Source: Gemmatimonadaceae bacterium | GTDB taxonomy: Bacteria > Gemmatimonadota > Gemmatimonadetes > Gemmatimonadales > Gemmatimonadaceae | Direction: 5' to 3' | Length of the DNA: 64,000 nucleotides | Assembly (NCBI GenBank): GCA_016742275.1 | Contig: JACVCD010000015.1 | Location: 1-64,000 of the forward strand | Shown: in pieces, positions 26,967 to 35,594 of the stretch | Numbering within the stretch: position 1 is the stretch's first letter | Layout: every line of letters begins with the position of its first letter | The notes under the pieces: model-generated | What the model was told of the DNA's origin: nothing | Seen by the model: only the letters and a program-made list of their open reading frames with translations | Database searches by the model: none | Position numbers and translations under genes: made by a program

Positions 26967-27787
26967 CGGATTTCCTCCATGCCGACCATTTGCATATCGG
27001 CGTAGTCCTGGTTTTCACCGCCCATGGCCCAGCAGAACGCATAGGCCTCGGTTCCGCATCCCGAGTGAATGGACCACCCAGGCGACAACGCCACATCACC
27101 GTCGCGTACGATCAATGAACGCGTTTCAGTCGGTTCACCCATGAGATGCACGACCATCGCATCACGCGGCAGACCGAAATAGAGGTAGACCTCGGTGCGC
27201 CGAGCATGCGTATGTGTAGGCATGGTGTTCCATACACTGCCCGGTTCGAGTGTCGTTACACCCATCACCAGCTGACAACTCGCAGCACCGCCCGCATGGA
27301 TGTAGCGACGCACCAGGCGCTTGTTCGCACGTTCAGTGGAACCCAGTTCGAGCACATCGGCGTCTTGCGCCCGCATGAGTCGCGTGGGATACGAGGCGTG
27401 TGCCGGATAGCTCACGAGGTAGTAGCGCGCAGGTGCACTGGCATCGGCACTCGCAAACGCGACCTCGGTAGTACCACGCCCAACGTAGAGCACTTCATGA
27501 GCCAGCATGTCATGGCGCGTGCCATCGACCATCACATGCCCTGCTCCACCGGTATTGAGCACGCCGAGCTCGCGTCGTTCGCAGAACGCATTCGCCCGCA
27601 ATGCTTCCGGCGCCTCAAGACGTAGCGGTTCGGTGAGCGGCACGACGCCGCCAAGCACCACACGATCAAGGTCGACCAGACGCAGCGCAATTGCTCCGGA
27701 AACGAACAAATCCGACACAAGAAAATGTGCGCGCAGTTCGTCGGTGGTCATGCGCTGTGCAGCAGCGGCGTGCGGGAGATAGAGCAT
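26963..27787 (-). CDS. kduI: 5-keto-4-deoxyuronate isomerase
   Basis: The 274-residue protein isomerises 5-keto-4-deoxyuronate (from unsaturated uronates) to 2,5-diketo-3-deoxygluconate. Its length fits the family (about 278). The cupin zinc site is visible: PTHTHARRTEVYLYF (His192, His194, Glu199) and SIHSGCGTEAYAF (His241). The start at 27787 is chosen because upstream in-frame sequence overlaps kduD; there is no good ribosome-binding site, so coupling to kduD (25-base gap) is likely. The N-terminal TTDELRAHFLVSDLF is the usual KduI opening. Cytoplasmic. Confidence 0.93.
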   Translation of the reverse strand: MLYLPHAAAAQRMTTDELRAHFLVSDLFVSGAIALRLVDLDRVVLGGVVPLTEPLRLEAPEALRANAFCERRELGVLNTGGAGHVMVDGTRHDMLAHEVLYVGRGTTEVAFASADASAPARYYLVSYPAHASYPTRLMRAQDADVLELGSTERANKRLVRRYIHAGGAASCQLVMGVTTLEPGSVWNTMPTHTHARRTEVYLYFGLPRDAMVVHLMGEPTETRSLIVRDGDVALSPGWSIHSGCGTEAYAFCWAMGGENQDYADMQMVGMEEIR

Positions 27788-27812
27788 GGCAGTCGGGAAA
27801 TTCAGAATGAAC

Positions 27813-28574
27813 TCAACGCGCAAGCCATCCGCCGTCGACGACGAGCAGATGACCGTTGACGTAGTCGGAAGCGGAACTCGCCAGAAATACGGCGGCACCA
27901 ATGAGATCGGCCGGTGATCCCCAGCGTCCTGCAGGAATGCGCGACAGAATTTGCGGGGCACGTTGCGCATCATCACGGAGCGGGGCCGTGTTGTCGGTGG
28001 CGAAGTAGCCCGGCGCAATGGCGTTGACCTGCACCTGATGCGCGCCCCATTCGTTCGCCAGCGCCTTTGTCAGTCCAGCGACCGCGTGCTTGCTGGCGGT
28101 ATAGCCCGGCACCGTAATACCGCCCTGAAACGACAGCAGTGACGCAATGTTGATGATCTTTCCGGATGTACGCGTCACCATGGCCGCGCCAAAATGCTGG
28201 CAGAGATACCAGGTGGCGTCGAGATTGGTGCGCAACACGGTGTCCCAGTCGTCCATCGGATGCGTGGCCGCAGGAGCACGTCGGATGGTTCCGGCATTGT
28301 TGACCAGAATATGCACGTCCCCGACGGCTTCGCCGACCTGTTCTATCATCGCATGCAATGACGCACGATCCGACACATCGGCCGCCACACCCCAGGCACG
28401 ACGACCCATCGCCTGAATCGCGTGAATGGTTTCGCGCGCTCCTCCAGATTGGGAGCTATGGCAAATCACATCCGCACCGTGCGCGGCGAGACCTTCAGCC
28501 AGCGCGCGACCGATGCCACGACTGGCACCCGTCACCAGTGCGGTACGTCCATCGAGTGAGAACAATGTGCTCAT
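27813..28574 (-). CDS. kduD: 2-deoxy-D-gluconate 3-dehydrogenase / KDG-forming reductase
   Basis: 253 residues, short-chain dehydrogenase fold. Cofactor motif TGASRGIGRAL near residue 16, NNAGT at about 93, catalytic Ser in NIASLLSFQG and the YTASK pair (Tyr/Lys) at about 156-160, plus VNAIAPGYFATDNT. Next to kduI it is best read as KduD, reducing 2,5-diketo-3-deoxygluconate to 2-keto-3-deoxygluconate. ATG overlaps the GH105 stop (ATGA). Cytoplasmic. Confidence 0.93.
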   Translation of the reverse strand: MSTLFSLDGRTALVTGASRGIGRALAEGLAAHGADVICHSSQSGGARETIHAIQAMGRRAWGVAADVSDRASLHAMIEQVGEAVGDVHILVNNAGTIRRAPAATHPMDDWDTVLRTNLDATWYLCQHFGAAMVTRTSGKIINIASLLSFQGGITVPGYTASKHAVAGLTKALANEWGAHQVQVNAIAPGYFATDNTAPLRDDAQRAPQILSRIPAGRWGSPADLIGAAVFLASSASDYVNGHLLVVDGGWLAR

Positions 28575-29872
28575 CGACCCAACTCCAGTGCCGCAAGAAT
28601 CATCGGACCGACACCTTTGTAGTCATCACTGACCACGGGCTCCGAGATGTAGTAGGCGTAGCTGCCGTCGCGGTATGACCCATCTTTCCGGAGATTTCCA
28701 CCGAGACCGGATACCTGGCACACGTTGATGAGTGATGCGCCATACGGTGCTTCGCGCACGAGATTCGCGATCATGCCATCAAATCCGCGTTCAGCCGCCT
28801 GGCGATACTTCGAATCGAGGTACCCCAATCGCGCGCCCTTGGCCAACGCGTACACGAACATCGCGCTGGCACTGGCCTCGAGATAGTTCCCTTCGCGATT
28901 TGGGGCGTCCATCACGTCCCACCAGAGGCCAGTGAGCGGATCCTGCACACGCGCGATCCCATCCGCCGCATCCTGCAGGGTACGGATGATCATAGTACGA
29001 TCGGGGTGCGTGATCGGTAGATGATCGAGTGTCTCCACCACGCCCATCACATACCACCCCATCGCGCGGGCCCAGAAGTTTCGTGAAAGACCGGTAGCGC
29101 TGTCTGCCCATGGTTGGGCACGCACCGCATCCCATCCGTGATACATGAGATTGCTTTGCGCGTCGCGCGTATGCCGAGCGACCAGCAGAAACTGCTTGGC
29201 CACATCATCAAAAATCGTGGCGCGTTCTGTCGGAGTCGCAAACGTCGCCGCATACTCGGCATAGAACGGTTGTGCCATGTACAGACCATCCAGCCACATC
29301 TGCTGCGGATAGATCTGCTTGTGCCAGAAGCCGCCTTCCGCTGTGCGGGGGTGTGTGGCCAGCTGCTTCCTCAGAATATCGGCGGCCTTCCGATAACGCA
29401 CATCGCGCGACCTGGCATAGAGCGGGAACAACACACGGCCCTGCGATACGCCATCGATATTGTACTCTTCAATCGAGTAGTTCCCGCCAATTGCCCCATC
29501 GGCTGCGATGTAGCGATCCATGTTGCGCTGCACGTACTGCAGCATGGCGCTGTCGCGGCGCGTACGTCCCACCTTGTCAATGGCGCCAAGGACCACACCG
29601 GCGGTGTAGTCCCAACGACGATGATTCTGCGGATTACGGGTCATCACCGAGCGAGCGAATCGCACCGACCATGGAATGGTCGTCGCAATACGACGTGGCA
29701 CAGCGTTGGGAATGACCAACGGTCTGCCACCAGGCTGCATCACGCCTTCACCAAGCTGCAGTGGTGCCTCCTGAGCCCCAAGCGCCTGCAGCGCACTCAC
29801 CAGCAGCGCCGTGAGTGTCGCGAGCATCACCGCAGTGTGGCAGGAAGGCCACCACATGGCAACGCGCTTCAC
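28571..29872 (-). CDS. GH105 unsaturated rhamnogalacturonyl hydrolase
   Basis: 433 residues with a hydrophobic N-terminus (WPSCHTAVMLATLTALLVSA) that probably exports it. The (alpha/alpha)6 barrel motifs of GH88/GH105 are present: HRRWDYTAGVVLGAIDKVGR, the active-site IYPQQMWLDGLYMAQPFYAE (Asp), HGWDAVR, NFWARAMGWYVMGVVETLDH and NYLEASASAMFVYALAKGAR. It removes the unsaturated uronate that pectate or RG lyases leave at the non-reducing end, feeding KduI/KduD. A GTG start at 29872 overlaps the GH28 stop (GTGA); an in-frame ATG at 29857 is the alternative. Confidence 0.92.
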   Translation of the reverse strand: MKRVAMWWPSCHTAVMLATLTALLVSALQALGAQEAPLQLGEGVMQPGGRPLVIPNAVPRRIATTIPWSVRFARSVMTRNPQNHRRWDYTAGVVLGAIDKVGRTRRDSAMLQYVQRNMDRYIAADGAIGGNYSIEEYNIDGVSQGRVLFPLYARSRDVRYRKAADILRKQLATHPRTAEGGFWHKQIYPQQMWLDGLYMAQPFYAEYAATFATPTERATIFDDVAKQFLLVARHTRDAQSNLMYHGWDAVRAQPWADSATGLSRNFWARAMGWYVMGVVETLDHLPITHPDRTMIIRTLQDAADGIARVQDPLTGLWWDVMDAPNREGNYLEASASAMFVYALAKGARLGYLDSKYRQAAERGFDGMIANLVREAPYGASLINVCQVSGLGGNLRKDGSYRDGSYAYYISEPVVSDDYKGVGPMILAALELGR

Positions 29873-31332
29873 GAATTACTCACCGGCTGACCGTTGATGC
29901 GCGTATTGCGCCAAACGAGCCGCTGCACGCCCTCGGTCACGCTGCCCTTGGCCACGCCATCAAACTTGCAATCGATGACGCGGATGTCGGAGATCTCCGA
30001 CTTGGGGTATGCACGCATGTAGAGCGCATACTCGCTCTTCTTGCTGGTCACATTGCGCAATTCGACATCACGCACGATCGGCGTGAACGGCCCCTTTTCA
30101 CCCTCTTCATAGAAGAGATCGATGGACAGCACCCCTTCCATGACCTCACCAATGGTGCAGTCGCGCATGTACACGTGTTCGAGTACGCCGCCGCGCAAGG
30201 CGTTGTTCTTGAACCGCAGTGCTCTTTCAAGCAACGGACTGTCCATGGTGCAGCGCTCCACGAACACATACTTCACGCCGCCCGAGATCTCGCTACCGAT
30301 AGTGACACCACCGTGCCCATCTTTCATGGTGCAATCGCGAACGATAACGTTCTGCGTCGGAATATTGAGACGACGCCCGTCGGCGTTGCGTCCTGACTTG
30401 ATGGCGATGCAATCGTCGCCCGTATCGAACAGGCAACGTTCGATCAGCACATCGGTGCAGGACTCGGGATTGCAACCATCGTTGTTGGGGCCATGGGTAC
30501 GAATAACCAGATCGCGAACGGTGACGTTTGTGCACTCCACTGGATGCACTTCCCACATCGGTGAATTGAGGATGGTTACCCCCTCAACCAGGATGTTCCG
30601 GCTGCGATAGAACTGAATGAACTGTGGGCGCAAATAGCTGCCATCGGCAAACACACGCTGTGCGACTGGTGCACCGGAATCCACGAGTTCCTGCAGCTTG
30701 TTTCGCGCGGCGATCTGATTGGGCAGCGGGCGATTCTTGCCACCCTTCCACGCCCACCAGTTCGACTCACTCGCCTGCCCATCGAGCGTGCCAGCGCCCG
30801 AAATAGCCACATCCTGCACATCGTTGGCGTAAACGAGTGGCGAGTAGCCCATCATCTCCATGCCTTCCCATCGCGTGAGCACCGCCGGGAGATAGCGCGC
30901 CGGATCCGTATGGAACACGAGCGTGGCTTGTGCGCTGACATGCAGATTGACACGCGACTTGAGGTGCACAGGGCCGGTGAGGAATCGACCGGCCGGTACA
31001 ACAACGCGTCCACCACCAGCCTCGGCGCATGCGGCAATCGTCTTGGCAATCGCCTCCGTGTTGTCGACCTTCCCATCGCCTTTGGCACCGTATTGCGTGA
31101 TATCGAAATCGCGCTCAGGGAAAGTTGGAGGAACAATACGTGCGAGGATTTGCGGAACCTGCGCCCACGGGTCCTTCGCGCCAGCGGCTGTGCCAGACAG
31201 GAGACCGGCGGCCGAGTCGCCCGGGACCGCACGAGAAGGCGAGCACGCCATTGCGACGTCGCCAACAACCAGCACACCGACTGCCAACGAAGACGTGCGG
31301 ACGAATGAACGACGTGAGAGGGATTCCGACAT
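29869..31332 (-). CDS. GH28 polygalacturonase-like enzyme, Tat-exported
   Basis: 487 residues. ATG 31332 gives a twin-arginine signal (SLSRRSFVRTSSLAVGVLVV) ending in MAC, so a Tat-exported lipoprotein is possible. GH28 beta-helix motifs: NNDGCNPESC (Asp), TGDDCIAIKSG (Asp pair), DGHGGVTIGSE (His) and RALRFKNN in the usual RIK position. The NNDGCNP variant is common in exo-acting or RG-type GH28. It lies 8 bases downstream of the PL10 gene. Exact cleavage mode is not readable from sequence. Confidence 0.92.
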   Translation of the reverse strand: MSESLSRRSFVRTSSLAVGVLVVGDVAMACSPSRAVPGDSAAGLLSGTAAGAKDPWAQVPQILARIVPPTFPERDFDITQYGAKGDGKVDNTEAIAKTIAACAEAGGGRVVVPAGRFLTGPVHLKSRVNLHVSAQATLVFHTDPARYLPAVLTRWEGMEMMGYSPLVYANDVQDVAISGAGTLDGQASESNWWAWKGGKNRPLPNQIAARNKLQELVDSGAPVAQRVFADGSYLRPQFIQFYRSRNILVEGVTILNSPMWEVHPVECTNVTVRDLVIRTHGPNNDGCNPESCTDVLIERCLFDTGDDCIAIKSGRNADGRRLNIPTQNVIVRDCTMKDGHGGVTIGSEISGGVKYVFVERCTMDSPLLERALRFKNNALRGGVLEHVYMRDCTIGEVMEGVLSIDLFYEEGEKGPFTPIVRDVELRNVTSKKSEYALYMRAYPKSEISDIRVIDCKFDGVAKGSVTEGVQRLVWRNTRINGQPVSNS

Positions 31333-31340
31333 GACGGATG

Positions 31341-32618
31341 TCAGCGTGGGAGAGGGTTGGTACGTGACCAAGTGTCAAACGTGCGCAGACTCGACGATGG
31401 CCAATTGCCATACCACGCGTAGCCCGTGCGGCGATCGGTGAGCTGTGCGTGGTCGTAGAGCTTGATCCCATCACGATTGGCGAAGAACGGGCGATTGGTA
31501 CCGATTTCCATGAGCCGAGCCCACACGGGTGCCGCACCCTGCGTTGGTACCAATCCCGTTCCGCTCACGTAAACGGCATTGGGGATGGCTGTTGCGCGAT
31601 AGAACGTGGCAGCCGCATGAACGGCGGCTACCAACGCTGGCGACGGCGCCGGTTCTTCCATCAGCACTGACATCACACGGGCGCCTTCGCTTCCTGTCAG
31701 TCCGGGCAGTTCGTATGCGCGTCCCTGCGCCGGTTCATGCGTCAACGGGTCGTGCTGTTGCGCCCAGGTTGTTCGCACACCATCGGTGTTGACTTGCTGC
31801 GCCACAAAACACGCAATCGCCCGAGACACGGCAGCACCGGCGTCTGTGCGCAGTGATGCGTCGGCGGCACTCCACGCGCCTCTGGCTACATCGCGCAGCA
31901 AACGCACCACGTTGACCATGGCGTCGTCATTGTGTGTTGCCGCGTCGTTGTACGCACCCATGAGCGGAAACACCTGAGGCCAGCATCCGCTCGGGAATTG
32001 CGCTTGCAACAGATAGCGGACGCCGCGGGCGAAGGCCCGCCGAACTGTGGTATCAGCACTCGTTGAGGCGGCGACGCCAAGCAATCGGAGTTCGTTGACA
32101 GTGGCGCCGTTGTCTATGGTGCCGATATACGACCAGGCATCACTCTCGGAATTCCAACGTGTACCTGCCGCGCGAGCGCCCTGCGCGTAGTCCACGTGCT
32201 TGCCCCACCCACCACTCGGCGTCTGATACGACACCACCGTATTTACCAGCGTGCGACCAGCAGCGGATTGTGTCCATGCCGGCGTCCAGCTCGACGAGGC
32301 ATCAAAGTTCTGCGCCGTATTCGGTGCGCGCCGTGCGCCACTCAGGCCGGCGCGCCGTACCTCGTCGGCGAGCACGGCCTGATCCACGGCCATCTGCCTG
32401 CGTGATGTCAGCACATAGCCCTCCCAAGCCGCGCGCTGCTCCGCCGGAAGCGCGGCAATGCGCGTCGCCGCCAACAACATGCCGGTGTAGGGCGCGGGCT
32501 GTACGACAGAGTCCGGAAGCGTGCCGGTATTTGACGCACCTGGACCAACGACCGACTGCGCTGCGCAGCCACCGGCCATGATTGCCAACACGCTCACGCC
32601 CTGCACGATTCGCTTCAC
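31341..32618 (-). CDS. PL10 family pectate lyase
   Basis: 425 residues starting at GTG 32618, which overlaps the exuT stop (GTGA). The N-terminus is a lipoprotein-like signal (VKRIVQGVSVLAIMAGG then Cys). PL10 motifs are clear: SYQTPSGGWGKHVDY, TIDNGATVNELRLL, FPSGCWPQVFPLMGAYNDAA, then THNDDAMVNVVRLL and QQHDPLTHEPAQGRAYE. It cleaves polygalacturonate by beta-elimination, making the unsaturated ends that GH105, KduI and KduD process. An in-frame longer start at 32699 lies inside exuT and is rejected. Confidence 0.9.
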   Translation of the reverse strand: MKRIVQGVSVLAIMAGGCAAQSVVGPGASNTGTLPDSVVQPAPYTGMLLAATRIAALPAEQRAAWEGYVLTSRRQMAVDQAVLADEVRRAGLSGARRAPNTAQNFDASSSWTPAWTQSAAGRTLVNTVVSYQTPSGGWGKHVDYAQGARAAGTRWNSESDAWSYIGTIDNGATVNELRLLGVAASTSADTTVRRAFARGVRYLLQAQFPSGCWPQVFPLMGAYNDAATHNDDAMVNVVRLLRDVARGAWSAADASLRTDAGAAVSRAIACFVAQQVNTDGVRTTWAQQHDPLTHEPAQGRAYELPGLTGSEGARVMSVLMEEPAPSPALVAAVHAAATFYRATAIPNAVYVSGTGLVPTQGAAPVWARLMEIGTNRPFFANRDGIKLYDHAQLTDRRTGYAWYGNWPSSSLRTFDTWSRTNPLPR

Positions 32619-33889
32619 ACACCCTCGAGCTGCACCGGCTCCATCTTCGGCGACATGAAGTGGATGATCACCAGCGCCGAGATGTAGGCACCACCACACA
32701 CGAGAAAGATCGGTGTGTAGTTGCTACCGTTTGCTTCCAACAGACGGCCGGTGAGGCGCTGAAAGACCACGCCACCAGCGGCGCCAGCAAATCCACCGAG
32801 TCCCACAACCGACGCGATGGCACGGCGCGGAAACATGTCGCTTGTCAATGTGAAGAGATTGGCCGACCACCACTGATGGGCTGCAGCGGCGAGACTGACC
32901 AGTGATACAGCAACCCACAAACTGGCCGACAGCGGCGCAGCAGCGGTGGGGAGAATGAGCAGTGCCGCGATGAGCAGCGTCACCTTGCGCGCCCGCGCCA
33001 CATCCCAACCCCGCTTGATGAGAGCACCGGACAACCACCCACCACCAATCGATCCAACATCTGCTACGAGATAGATGACGATGATGGGGAGCGCAAGCTT
33101 GCCCAGCGTGATCCCGTAGCGCGCGTCGAGAAACTTCGGCAACCAGAAGAGATAGAACCACCACACGCCATCGGTCATGAACTTGCCGATGATGAACGTC
33201 CAGGTCTGGCGATATTTGAGCAGGCTTATCCAGGACACACGGGCCGAAGGAGCTTCTTCTTCCTGTCCGTCCTGAATGAACGCGAGTTCTTCTTTCGACA
33301 GACGCGGATGTTCACTCGGGCGCCTGTACATGGGCCACCAAAACAGCAGCCAGACGAAGCCGAAGGCACCTGTGACAATGAAGGCTTCGCGCCATCCCCA
33401 CGTCAGTGTGATCCAGGGAACAATGATGGCCGTGATGATGGCCGCGACATTTGAACCCGAATTGAAGATACCCGTCGAAAAGGCACGCTCATGCTTTGGG
33501 AACCACTCGGCTGTAGCCTTGATGGCCGCTGGAAAGTTGCCGGCTTCCCCAAGGCCCAACACGAATCGCGCGAGCCCGAAACCGAAAATGCTGTAGACGA
33601 GGCCGTGCGCCATCGCCGCGATGCTCCACACTACCACGGCCACCGCAAAGCCCAAACGCACACCCACACGATCGATGAAGCGCCCGATGAACAGGAAGCC
33701 GAGGGCGTATGCAAATGTCCAATAGGATGTGATATCTGCGTACTGCGTTTCCGTCCAACCGAACTCCGCCTGCAACGTCGGGGCGAGAATGCCCGTGATC
33801 TGTCGATCGATGTAGTTGATCGTCGTTGCGAAGAACAGCAACGCGCAGATGGTCCAGCGATAGCGTCCAACCCCGCGCGTGGCGTTCAT
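32615..33889 (-). CDS. exuT: MFS hexuronate transporter
   Basis: 424 residues with about 12 membrane spans. The opening RYRWTICALLFFATTINYID RQ and later GFGLARFVLGLGEAGNFPAA, IKATAEWFPKHERAF are the signature of the anion:cation symporter branch that includes ExuT/GudP. In this operon galacturonate (and possibly other hexuronates) across the inner membrane is the likely cargo. The ATG overlaps the kdgK stop (ATGA). Confidence 0.88.
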   Translation of the reverse strand: MNATRGVGRYRWTICALLFFATTINYIDRQITGILAPTLQAEFGWTETQYADITSYWTFAYALGFLFIGRFIDRVGVRLGFAVAVVVWSIAAMAHGLVYSIFGFGLARFVLGLGEAGNFPAAIKATAEWFPKHERAFSTGIFNSGSNVAAIITAIIVPWITLTWGWREAFIVTGAFGFVWLLFWWPMYRRPSEHPRLSKEELAFIQDGQEEEAPSARVSWISLLKYRQTWTFIIGKFMTDGVWWFYLFWLPKFLDARYGITLGKLALPIIVIYLVADVGSIGGGWLSGALIKRGWDVARARKVTLLIAALLILPTAAAPLSASLWVAVSLVSLAAAAHQWWSANLFTLTSDMFPRRAIASVVGLGGFAGAAGGVVFQRLTGRLLEANGSNYTPIFLVCGGAYISALVIIHFMSPKMEPVQLEGV

Positions 33890-34896
33890 CGCATCGAATG
33901 GAGAAAGGTGGTCACATCGGTCGCCGTCACTCGGTTGACGTCGCCGGCAATCGTCAGCTTCAGTGCTCCGGCCGCAGTGGCGAAGTGCAGTGCCTGCTCC
34001 GGTGTGCTGCCAGTACGCAATGCATGCAACAGAGCGGCTGCGAAACTGTCGCCGCCGCCCACACGATCCACTAGTTGCACCTGATAGCGGCGTGCTGTCC
34101 AGAATTTACCGCTCACGCTGTCGAACAGGTGGGCCTGCCAACCATGCTCGCTGGCACTGATGATCTCGCGCTGCGTGATGGCCACGCGCGCGCAACCATA
34201 GGTCGCGTGCACGGCACGCGCTGTTTCACGTACCGCTTCCGGTGTCTCCGGCCAGGTACCGGCCGTTGCGATGCCCAACATGCGTTCGATCGCACCCGGA
34301 TTGCCGATGAGCATCGAAGCACCGGCCGCGAGCGGTTGCATGAGCGGGCGCGCATCACGTGCCCCCCAAAGCGCCGGTCGATAGTTGAGATCCAGACTGA
34401 CCGGCACATTAGCGGCTTGAGCTGCGGCCATCGCCGCGCGCATGGCAGCATACGGAGCATCGCCCAACGCAGCGGAGACCCCGGACAGGTGCAGGCCTGC
34501 CGCACCAGCAAGAATGCGCGACCAATCGAATTCCGTACCACTCTGACTCGCGAACACGGAACCCGCGCGATCGTACGTGACCTGAAGCGGACGTTGTCCC
34601 GCTCCACTCTCGAGGAAATACAGACCGAGTCGGCCCGGTCGACGCTGCACGTGCGACATGTCCACGCCATCAGCGCGCAGCGCTCGCAGCGCGGCATCGC
34701 CGGGTGGATTCTCCGGCAACAACGTCACATGCGCCGATGGTGTGCCAAGCCAGGCCAATCCCGCAGCGACGTTGGCCTCGGCGCCGCCCCACCATGTCCG
34801 CAATTCGGGAGACTGAAACAGTCGCTCCACACCCGGCGGCGACAGTCGGAGCAGGATCTCACCGAATGTTACGATTGGTGCGGACGTTGCTGTCAC
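33886..34896 (-). CDS. kdgK: 2-keto-3-deoxygluconate kinase (PfkB family)
   Basis: 336 residues from a GTG at 34896 that overlaps the eda stop (GTGA). PfkB features: FGEILLRLSPPG at the N-terminus, WWGGAEANVAAGLAWLG for substrate binding, LDLNYRPALW, and the C-terminal DRVGGGDSFAAALLHAL with the catalytic Asp and anion hole. It phosphorylates KDG to KDPG, the joint product of both uronate branches encoded here, immediately upstream of the aldolase step. Cytoplasmic. Confidence 0.92.
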   Translation of the reverse strand: MTATSAPIVTFGEILLRLSPPGVERLFQSPELRTWWGGAEANVAAGLAWLGTPSAHVTLLPENPPGDAALRALRADGVDMSHVQRRPGRLGLYFLESGAGQRPLQVTYDRAGSVFASQSGTEFDWSRILAGAAGLHLSGVSAALGDAPYAAMRAAMAAAQAANVPVSLDLNYRPALWGARDARPLMQPLAAGASMLIGNPGAIERMLGIATAGTWPETPEAVRETARAVHATYGCARVAITQREIISASEHGWQAHLFDSVSGKFWTARRYQVQLVDRVGGGDSFAAALLHALRTGSTPEQALHFATAAGALKLTIAGDVNRVTATDVTTFLHSMR

Positions 34897-35594
34897 GGTG
34901 CACTCTCCGCAGGACGTGCTGCGGCAACCGCCTCTGACACACGACGAGCACGCGCTGTCAACGCCGCCCAATCACGGGCCGCCACCAACTTGGCGTCCAC
35001 CAGCGATCCGCCCAGTCCAACGGCGACCGCACCAGCACCAAGCCACGTCCCGACATTGTCCGGCGTCACACCGCCTGTTGGCATCAGCTCAAGAAACGGC
35101 ATCGGTGCGAGCACAGCCTTGAGATACGATGGGCCAAGCGTGTCTGCCGGAAAGACCTTGACCAGGTCAGCACCGGCGAGATAGGCGCGCATCATTTCGG
35201 TTGGTGTATACGCACCCGGTAAAGCGGGCACATCGTAGGTATGTGCGGTAGCCAACACATCAGCATCGAAGACGGGGCTGACCACGTAACGTGCGCCAGC
35301 GTCGACTGCCTGCCTAGCTTGTTCTGCCGTGAGCACCGAACCGGCGCCGACCAGCAACCCTTCGCGCCCAGCGAGCGCCGTAATCAACGACAAGGCGCCC
35401 GGCGTTGTGAGCGTAACTTCGATTGCCGACACCCCACCTTCAGCCAGCGCCGAGACCGCATCGCGCGCCTGCTCGACCGAATTGAGTCGAACCACAGCCA
35501 CGGCACCGCGCCGACACATGTCGTCCACAATCTGCCGGCGCACAGCGGCCCGGGCAGGAGATACACCTCGCATGATGTTCAATGCTTCGATCAT
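34893..35594 (-). CDS. eda: 2-keto-3-deoxy-6-phosphogluconate aldolase
   Basis: 233 residues from ATG 35594, which overlaps the uxaB stop (ATGA). Class I aldolase signatures: GAVAVVRLNSVEQARDAVSA, IEVTLTTPGAL (Glu), GAGSVLTAEQA, and ADLVKVFPADTLGP carrying the Schiff-base Lys, then LMPTGGVTPDNV. It splits KDPG into pyruvate and glyceraldehyde-3-phosphate. Some DUF-like relatives act on other keto acids, but operon position favours KDPG. Confidence 0.93.
   Translation of the reverse strand: MIEALNIMRGVSPARAAVRRQIVDDMCRRGAVAVVRLNSVEQARDAVSALAEGGVSAIEVTLTTPGALSLITALAGREGLLVGAGSVLTAEQARQAVDAGARYVVSPVFDADVLATAHTYDVPALPGAYTPTEMMRAYLAGADLVKVFPADTLGPSYLKAVLAPMPFLELMPTGGVTPDNVGTWLGAGAVAVGLGGSLVDAKLVAARDWAALTARARRVSEAVAAARPAESAP

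Noticed and set aside
34075-35184. 369-codon plus-strand frame
   Set aside because: Antisense to kdgK and eda, whose catalytic motifs and overlapping starts are unambiguous.
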